Positions 6,123 to 10,211 of a stretch of DNA of 10,211 nt are shown one piece after another. Both the position numbers and the translations under genes were made by a program. The DNA comes from Cytophagia bacterium. Lineage in GTDB: Bacteria; Bacteroidota; Bacteroidia; Cytophagales; Cyclobacteriaceae. How positions within the stretch are numbered: position 1 is the first letter of the stretch; every line of letters begins with the position of its first letter. The stretch is taken from contig JABXIP010000327.1 of NCBI GenBank assembly GCA_013373005.1, positions 1 through 10,211 of the forward strand, read 5' to 3'. The notes beneath the pieces are model-generated. The model had not been told where the DNA came from. It ran no database searches and saw nothing but the letters and a program-made list of their open reading frames with translations.

Positions 6123-7289
6123 ATGCAAACTAAACTCAAACTCGCTTTCAGCCTATGGCTGATTTTCGTTGTCCTCAACTTTTTGAATTGCTCGGGGTCT
6201 GATGATTCAGATCAAATAGAAGAGCTCAGGTTAGTGGAAATCATTATTGACTCGTCCAATGGCGACAGACTTGACCTATCAGGCACAGCAAGCACCTCTC
6301 TAAGCCTCTCTGGTCTGGACCAATATGCTGAAGAATATATCATTAATGGGACTATTTCATGGACATCCAATAATTTCAACGCCAGTGTCAGCCAGACAGG
6401 CTTAGTCAATGCCTTAGAGGTAGGAGTATCAATTATTCAGGTAGAAGCCGAGGGGGTTACGGCCTCATTTACGATTTCTATTTGGGACAGCTCTGCACCA
6501 CGAACAGAGATTTTTGTAAGTGAGGTTGAAAACCTTAACGACCCACCCTACAAAATCCTAAGGTATTTTGCTGATGGCAGCTTTTCCGAAGTCTTCACCA
6601 ATCAAAACCTCGCATGGCCTCAGGATATTGTAATACTGGAAGATCAGGAAGTGGTTCTTATTTCTAATCTCAATACCGGCCGCATCACCAAATACAACCT
6701 CAACACTGGAGACTATATTGAAAACTTTGCTACCGGAATAGGTCAACCGACAAGAATGAAAATTGGTGCCGATAATTTACTTTATGTATTGCAGTGGGCG
6801 GGCGATGGTCTGGTAAGAAGATACAACCTGGATGGCAGTTTTGTCGATAATTTTACGAGCGTTGCTGTTCCACAGAGCATTGGCATGGACTGGGATGCTG
6901 ATGGCAACTTATACGTTTCATCATTTCAGAATGCCAATGTTCGAAAATTCGACAGTCAGGGGAATGATCTCGGTGTCTTTGCCAACGCTAACATGGTTGG
7001 TCCTACCAACATTTGGTTCGATGCAGAAGGCAATCTGCTCGTAAATGATTGGAATGCAGGTAGGGTAGCCAGATTCAACCCGAATGGAGCCTTTATAGAT
7101 ATTATTATCAATGGCCTCTCTCAACCTGAAGGAGTTGACTTCCTTAGCAATGGTCATTTTCTTATCGGCAATGGAGGTCCGGGAGAGGTAAAAGAGTTCA
7201 TGCCTGACGGCACCTTTGTAAAGAACATTATTGCCGCAGGAGGCGACTTAAAACAACCCAATGCGGTGATTGTGAGAAATGTAAACTGA
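6123..7289 (+). CDS. Predicted surface lipoprotein with BIG2-like domain and NHL beta-propeller
   Basis: A 388-residue protein from the ATG at 6123. Residues 1-22 form a lipoprotein-type signal with a hydrophobic core (LAFSLWLIFVVLNFLN) followed by C23. After the cysteine comes SGSDDSD, resembling the acidic lipoprotein export signals known in Bacteroidota, so display on the outer surface of the outer membrane is likely. About residues 35-125 look like a bacterial Ig-like (BIG2) domain (SWTSNN, GLVNALEVGVSIIQVEAEG). About 130-388 repeat the NHL pattern, roughly every 40-45 residues: a Y/V-R-x-(F/Y)-(N/D)-x-x-G turn, a hydrophobic strand, then P-x-x-(I/M) and D-x-(D/E)-GNL, consistent with a five- or six-bladed propeller. 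It has no visible catalytic residues and probably binds a ligand or partner protein. The lipobox is weak (F-L-N before Cys), tolerated in this phylum. An extended start at GTG 6063 was rejected because it would put 20 polar residues before the signal peptide. Confidence 0.85.
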   Translation: MQTKLKLAFSLWLIFVVLNFLNCSGSDDSDQIEELRLVEIIIDSSNGDRLDLSGTASTSLSLSGLDQYAEEYIINGTISWTSNNFNASVSQTGLVNALEVGVSIIQVEAEGVTASFTISIWDSSAPRTEIFVSEVENLNDPPYKILRYFADGSFSEVFTNQNLAWPQDIVILEDQEVVLISNLNTGRITKYNLNTGDYIENFATGIGQPTRMKIGADNLLYVLQWAGDGLVRRYNLDGSFVDNFTSVAVPQSIGMDWDADGNLYVSSFQNANVRKFDSQGNDLGVFANANMVGPTNIWFDAEGNLLVNDWNAGRVARFNPNGAFIDIIINGLSQPEGVDFLSNGHFLIGNGGPGEVKEFMPDGTFVKNIIAAGGDLKQPNAVIVRNVN

Positions 7290-7338
7290 CATTCATAGAA
7301 ATTTTCGATTGGACTCAATCAGTTAATTAAGTAATTCT

Positions 7339-7346
7339 TAAACTTG
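7339..7346 (+). promoter_or_regulatory. Candidate -7 box for the tRNA-Pro transcript
   Basis: TAAACTTG differs from the Bacteroidota -7 consensus TAnnTTTG at one base and lies 8 nt before the tRNA-Pro-like fragment. No clear -33 TTG was found at the right distance. If used, the transcript would include the fragment and its hairpin before the real tRNA. Confidence 0.3.
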
Positions 7347-7354
7347 CACTGTCT

Positions 7355-7393
7355 TCGGGGTATGACGCTCCCGATAGTTATCGGGACGGTAGC
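7355..7393 (+). pseudogene. 5' tRNA-Pro remnant interrupted by an 18-bp palindrome
   Basis: TCGGGGTATGACGC (7355-7368) matches 13 of 14 bases of the intact tRNA-Pro 5' end (7418-7431). CGGTAGC (7387-7393) matches its D-arm bases 7436-7442 exactly and in order. Between them the four bases AGCC of the tRNA are replaced by the palindrome TCCCGATAGTTATCGGGA. No anticodon arm, T arm or 3' acceptor half follows, so it cannot be a functional tRNA. The likely origin is a tandem tRNA copy that lost its 3' half and acquired the palindrome. Confidence 0.6.
7369..7386. repeat. 18-bp palindrome TCCCGATAGTTATCGGGA
   Basis: The arms TCCCGATA and TATCGGGA pair perfectly around GT and would fold as a 7-bp stem with a 4-nt loop. 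Very similar palindromes are, from memory, common between genes in Bacteroidota genomes. A single copy is visible here, so its repeat nature cannot be shown from this window. There is no T-run, so it is not a standard terminator. Confidence 0.6.
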
Positions 7394-7418
7394 TCCAATG
7401 CTTTAAATAAATTACAAT

Positions 7419-7492
7419 CGGGGTATGGCGCAGCCCGGTAGCGTGCTCGTCTGGGGGGCGAGAGGTCGCAGGTTCAAATCCTGTTACCCCGA
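7419..7492 (+). tRNA. tRNA-Pro (anticodon GGG)
   Basis: A complete cloverleaf of 74 nt. The acceptor stem CGGGGTA (7419-7425) pairs with TACCCCG (7485-7491). The D stem GCGC/GCGT (7428-7431, 7441-7444) has loop AGCCCGGTA. The anticodon stem CTCGT/GCGAG (7446-7450, 7458-7462) has loop CTGGGGG, giving anticodon GGG at 7453-7455. The variable loop is AGGTC. The T stem GCAGG/CCTGT (7468-7472, 7480-7484) has loop TTCAAAT. The discriminator is A7492 and the CCA end is not encoded. The GGG anticodon reads CCC and CCU proline codons. The C1-G72 first pair and A73 are normal proline identity features in bacteria. Confidence 0.96.
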
Positions 7493-7501
7493 CAAAATTA
7501 G

Positions 7502-7531
7502 GCGAACCAACTAAAATTGGCTCGCTTTTTT
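7502..7531 (+). terminator. Rho-independent terminator after tRNA-Pro
   Basis: GCGAACCAA (7502-7510) pairs with TTGGCTCGC (7517-7525) with one A-C mismatch around the loop CTAAAA, followed by six T (7526-7531). It begins 10 nt after the tRNA end and fits a standard intrinsic terminator. Confidence 0.85.
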
Positions 7532-7646
7532 CATTTTAAGGTCTGTCGCAATCTGCCCGTCAATTGTCCGCAAACACTATCACCTCATAACCAGAAAGTC
7601 ATCTATCTTTAAATTACAAAAAAGAGCAACTCGTTAACAGTCAATT

Positions 7647-8291
7647 ATGAGCAAAGTAGTAGTAAAAGCCTATACCATTTCCCTCGATGGTTTTGGCGCA
7701 GGCCCAAATCAGAGTCTCGATAACCCAATGGGAACCGGATGCGAGAAACTGCACGCGTGGATGTTTCCAACCAAAATGTTTCAGCGCATGATCGGCAAGG
7801 ATAGTGGCTCAGAGGGTATCGACAATGACTTTGCCGAAAAGTCCATGCAAAACAATGGGGCATGGATTATGGGACGCAATATGTTTGGCCCCATTCGAGG
7901 CCCATGGCCCAATGATGAATGGAAAGGCTGGTGGGGGCCAAATCCACCATATCATGTTCCTGTATTTGTGCTTACCAAGCACGAGAGAGAACCGCTCACC
8001 ATGGAAGGAGACACAACTTTTTACTTTGTCACCGATGGTATTGAGTCGGCATTGGAGCAGGCTAAGAAAGCAGCCAACGGAAAAGACATCCGCATTGGAG
8101 GTGGTGCTTCCACCATTCGCCAGTTTCTTCAAGCAGGGCTTGTCGATGAAATGCATTTAGTAGTTTCCCCCATTTTTATTGGTCAGGGTGAGCACTTATT
8201 CTCAGACCTTGATTTACCTAAGCTTGGCTTTACAGAAACAGAAATGATTCAAGGAGAAAAAGGAGTGCATATTATTGCCAAGAAGAAATAA
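7647..8291 (+). CDS. RibD C-terminal / DHFR-like reductase family protein
   Basis: A 214-residue cytoplasmic protein of the dihydrofolate reductase-like RibD C-terminal domain family. The N-terminal strand VVVKAYTISLDGFGAG (4-19) is typical. The middle holds AWIMGRNMFGP (72-82), where GRNMF is the conserved family turn, followed by VPVFVLTKHER (104-114). The NADPH-binding loop is IRIGGGASTIRQFLQAGLVDEMHL (148-171). A YyaP/YwjB-like oxidoreductase fits the length. It is not the housekeeping DHFR, nor a full RibD, which would carry a deaminase domain; its substrate is unknown. A loose -7-like TATCTTTA lies at 7604-7611, but no -33 element was seen. The gene ends with tandem stop codons (TAATAA, 8289-8294) and converges on the M15 peptidase gene with 17 nt between them. 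Confidence 0.9.
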   Translation: MSKVVVKAYTISLDGFGAGPNQSLDNPMGTGCEKLHAWMFPTKMFQRMIGKDSGSEGIDNDFAEKSMQNNGAWIMGRNMFGPIRGPWPNDEWKGWWGPNPPYHVPVFVLTKHEREPLTMEGDTTFYFVTDGIESALEQAKKAANGKDIRIGGGASTIRQFLQAGLVDEMHLVVSPIFIGQGEHLFSDLDLPKLGFTETEMIQGEKGVHIIAKKK

Positions 8292-8297
8292 TAAGGA

Positions 8298-8314
8298 TGG
8301 TAGTATTCCTACCA
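8298..8314. terminator. Short hairpin between convergent genes
   Basis: TGGTAG (8298-8303) and CTACCA (8309-8314) form a 6-bp stem with loop TATTC between the reductase and the minus-strand peptidase, overlapping the latter's stop codon. No T-run follows on either strand, so a role as a two-way terminator is only tentative. Confidence 0.25.
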
Positions 8315-9214
8315 CCTTGCCTTCTTCCCTCTTACATCAACATGAATAAAGCCGCTATGTCGCTCGTTTTTCTTATAAAATCCTAAACCTCCAACAAACT
8401 TTTTATACTCTAGCTTTTCATACTCATCTTCTACCAGATTGTAGAAGAACCTGACGTCCTTATCATCAACCCTTCCATCACCATTTAGGTCATCCATGTG
8501 ACCATCCTTGTTCTGGTCTATGAAAATGTCTGCTGCTCCACCCCAGACATGTCTGCTATAGGCTACATTACCAATAGACTTATTATAAAATGGTGTTCTA
8601 TAACCGCTGATAAAGCCGAAAGTGTCTATGGCTATACCTTTAGACTGAACTATTTCCAATAGATACTCAAGCTTCAACAACAGCCTCTCACGAACAATCA
8701 GGTATTTTGGGAAACTACCTCCTTGCTTACAGATAAATTGCCTCATGTTGAAGTGAGGTGTTAGCTGAAGATTCTCAGTAGTAGCATTTACCTCAAACAA
8801 ACCTTTTGGCCTTTCATAAATCGGGTCGTCATTTAATGGTTGGCCTGGATAATTGCCAATTCTGTAACCGTTGAGATACTCTCCTTTTTTACCAGTCAAA
8901 GGTGTTAAAACCAACACATTGAGCTCCATTACTTCTGCTCCCTTTGAAACGCTGATTTTGTAAGCTCCCGGCTTTTGTGGTGCCGTCACCCTATACCTTA
9001 AACCGGACAATTGAGTAGCCTTCAAGCGATTCAATTCGAGTTGAAAAGCGCTATTCGCAGAAAGGTTAAGGTTTTCACCCGGCATCACAAAAAAGCTAAA
9101 AAGCCTATAAGGCACTTCTTCACCATTAATTGATACTTCAAAGGAAAGTTTATCTCCAGCATTAGCGCTTAACTGAAACATCAGAAAGCAAAAGATTAAC
9201 AAATACCTATACAT
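8309..9214 (-). CDS. Secreted M15-type peptidoglycan peptidase with EF-hand-like loops
   Basis: A 301-residue protein with a signal peptide (about 1-19, ending ANA before Gly20), so periplasmic. Residues about 20-105 form a beta-rich N-terminal domain of no recognised family. Residues about 150-301 match the M15/YcbK-like zinc peptidase fold: GFISGYRTPFYN (200-211), SRHVWGGAADIFID (220-233) with zinc ligands H222 and D229, and HSGFIHVDVRG (286-296) with H291 as third ligand and D293 next to it. Such enzymes cleave D,D or L,D bonds in peptidoglycan stems. Between the ligand segments lie two Asp-rich loops (233-253) of the form DxNxDG and DLNGDGRVDDKD, which match EF-hand/dockerin calcium loops. 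The gene starts 3 nt after the L,D-transpeptidase stop, so the two are probably one operon for wall remodelling. The exact bond cut is not deducible. Confidence 0.88.
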   Translation of the reverse strand: MYRYLLIFCFLMFQLSANAGDKLSFEVSINGEEVPYRLFSFFVMPGENLNLSANSAFQLELNRLKATQLSGLRYRVTAPQKPGAYKISVSKGAEVMELNVLVLTPLTGKKGEYLNGYRIGNYPGQPLNDDPIYERPKGLFEVNATTENLQLTPHFNMRQFICKQGGSFPKYLIVRERLLLKLEYLLEIVQSKGIAIDTFGFISGYRTPFYNKSIGNVAYSRHVWGGAADIFIDQNKDGHMDDLNGDGRVDDKDVRFFYNLVEDEYEKLEYKKFVGGLGFYKKNERHSGFIHVDVRGKKARW

Positions 9215-9217
9215 AGT

Positions 9218-10211
9218 CTATTCCATGGTAGGAGCACTTTCGGCCAAAGCCTCAATTACTGCTGCATCTCGTTGGTACACATCATTTCTAAACTGAACTC
9301 CTGATTCATCGGCCCAGGCAGTGAGATATAAAATATGTACGTTCAGCGGACTTTTAAGCATTACAGTTTTGTCATTTCCGGCCCTCATGGTGGCCTGAAC
9401 CTTCTCGGTATCCCAATCAGGAATATCCGTGAGCAAATAGTTGACAAAAGCCATTGGTTTATTCAGGCGAATACAGCCAGAGCTAAACGCACGGTCGGGT
9501 CTATTGAAGAGCTCTTTACTGGGCGTATCATGAATATAGATATTATACTTATTAGGGAACATAAACTTCACTGCACCCAAGGCGTTGGTTGGTCCGGGGT
9601 CTTGCCTAATGGTATAAGGGAAATTGCTTCGCGAAAGCTTAGACCAATCTATGGTTTGAGGATCTACCTCTACATTTCCCTTAAGCACTTTCATGTTCTT
9701 CACCTTCAGGTAAGCCACATCCTTCTTCACCTCCGGTAGCACATCATTAAAGAGAATGGTTGGAGGCACTGTCCAATAAGGATTCAGCACAAAATAAGTC
9801 ATCATATCACTAAAAACCGGTGTCTTGCGAAACGGCTTGCCCACCACAACGCTCTGCTCGTAACTCAAAGTATCGGCCCGATAAACTTTCATAGTGAAGT
9901 CTGCAATGTTGACAAAAACATAGTGATCTCCCATGTCTTGGCTGATCCATCTCAAGCGCTCCATGTTAGCCCTTAGTTTGGCTATTTTAGCAGTAGCCGT
10001 AATATTCATAGAGGCCAGTGTTAGTTTGCCTACATTACCATCAGCCTCCAAGCCATGATGAATTTGAAAGTCTCTTACGGCATTGGCCAATTCCTCAGAG
10101 TACGTATCGTTAGGTTCCTCTTCCATCAAAAAGAATCCCTCAATGGAAAGTCTGTGCTTTAGGGCTGTCACCCTGCTTCCAGCCATTCCCGGCTTCAATG
10201 TTTCACCTGCC
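9218..10211 (-). CDS. YcbB-like L,D-transpeptidase (N-terminus outside window)
   Basis: 330 residues are visible, numbered from the first complete codon at 10210. The reading frame stays open to the right edge, so the start is missing and the TTG at 10198 is not the true start. Residues 3-68 are a peptidoglycan-binding domain (LKPGMAGSRVTALKHRL, then GNVGKLTLASM). Residues about 93-290 are the YkuD catalytic domain: VNIADFTMKVY, then VVVGKPFRKTPVFSD, then NPYWTVP, then IYIHDTP with H227, and the catalytic SSGCIR with C246. This enzyme class makes 3-3 cross-links between meso-diaminopimelate residues of peptidoglycan or attaches proteins to it, in the periplasm. The YcbB-like subfamily is usually over 500 residues, so about 200 are probably missing. 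The M15 peptidase follows after 3 nt. The visible part is intact. Confidence 0.93.
   Translation of the reverse strand, partial: AGETLKPGMAGSRVTALKHRLSIEGFFLMEEEPNDTYSEELANAVRDFQIHHGLEADGNVGKLTLASMNITATAKIAKLRANMERLRWISQDMGDHYVFVNIADFTMKVYRADTLSYEQSVVVGKPFRKTPVFSDMMTYFVLNPYWTVPPTILFNDVLPEVKKDVAYLKVKNMKVLKGNVEVDPQTIDWSKLSRSNFPYTIRQDPGPTNALGAVKFMFPNKYNIYIHDTPSKELFNRPDRAFSSGCIRLNKPMAFVNYLLTDIPDWDTEKVQATMRAGNDKTVMLKSPLNVHILYLTAWADESGVQFRNDVYQRDAAVIEALAESAPTME

Noticed and set aside
7307..7320. GATTG/CAATC hairpin after the lipoprotein gene as a terminator
   Set aside because: The stem is only 5 bp, AT rich and not followed by a T-run.
7355..7492. tRNA duplication as an attachment site of an integrated element
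   Set aside because: Element attachment normally duplicates the 3' end of the tRNA; here only the 5' part is copied, the copies are 63 bp apart and no integrase is present.
7804..8160. Overlapping open frames on both strands within the reductase gene
   Set aside because: The reductase frame carries the family signatures; the others are shadow frames.

Overview
The window looks like ordinary chromosomal DNA of a Bacteroidota bacterium, most likely of the order Cytophagales. The evidence is the gene families (a paired M16 peptidase system, a YghO/BcerS-like acyltransferase, an NHL-propeller lipoprotein with an acidic patch after its lipid cysteine, a YcbB-type L,D-transpeptidase), the general lack of Shine-Dalgarno sequences, promoter-like TAnnTTTG strings, and a short CCCGATA/TATCGGG palindrome. 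No mobile element, phage or CRISPR array is visible. The lineage is inferred from sequence character, not from a search.

Positions 1-5597 are all on the minus strand. In order of transcription they hold a secreted glycerophosphodiester phosphodiesterase (5597-4722), a large GNAT-fold acyltransferase (4648-3479), a PfkB-family kinase annotated as adenosine kinase (3476-2481, 2 nt after the previous gene), and two secreted M16 peptidase-like proteins (2371-1010, and 1010 to beyond the left edge). The M16 genes overlap by one base (TAATG). The first keeps the zinc site but lacks the substrate-binding Arg/Tyr pair; the second shows the reverse. They probably form an obligate heterodimer.

Positions 5598-7646 read on the plus strand. 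A divergent gap with short direct repeats leads to a GTG-started two-helix membrane protein (5821-6033). A 39-bp imperfect palindrome ends 5 nt before a predicted surface lipoprotein with a BIG2-like domain and an NHL beta-propeller (6123-7289). Then comes tRNA-Pro(GGG) at 7419-7492 with a good terminator. About 60 bp before the tRNA is a copy of its 5' end with an 18-bp palindrome in the D-arm position.

Positions 7647-8291 encode a RibD/DHFR-like reductase on the plus strand. It converges on a minus-strand cell-wall pair: an L,D-transpeptidase entering from the right edge (10211-9218) and, 3 nt after it, an M15-type peptidoglycan peptidase (9214-8309) with EF-hand-like calcium loops inside its catalytic domain. 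The pair probably trims and cross-links or remodels peptidoglycan stems in the periplasm.

No wholly new system stands out. The best leads are the complementary M16 pair, the interrupted tRNA-Pro fragment, the palindrome before the NHL lipoprotein, and the calcium loops in the M15 peptidase.
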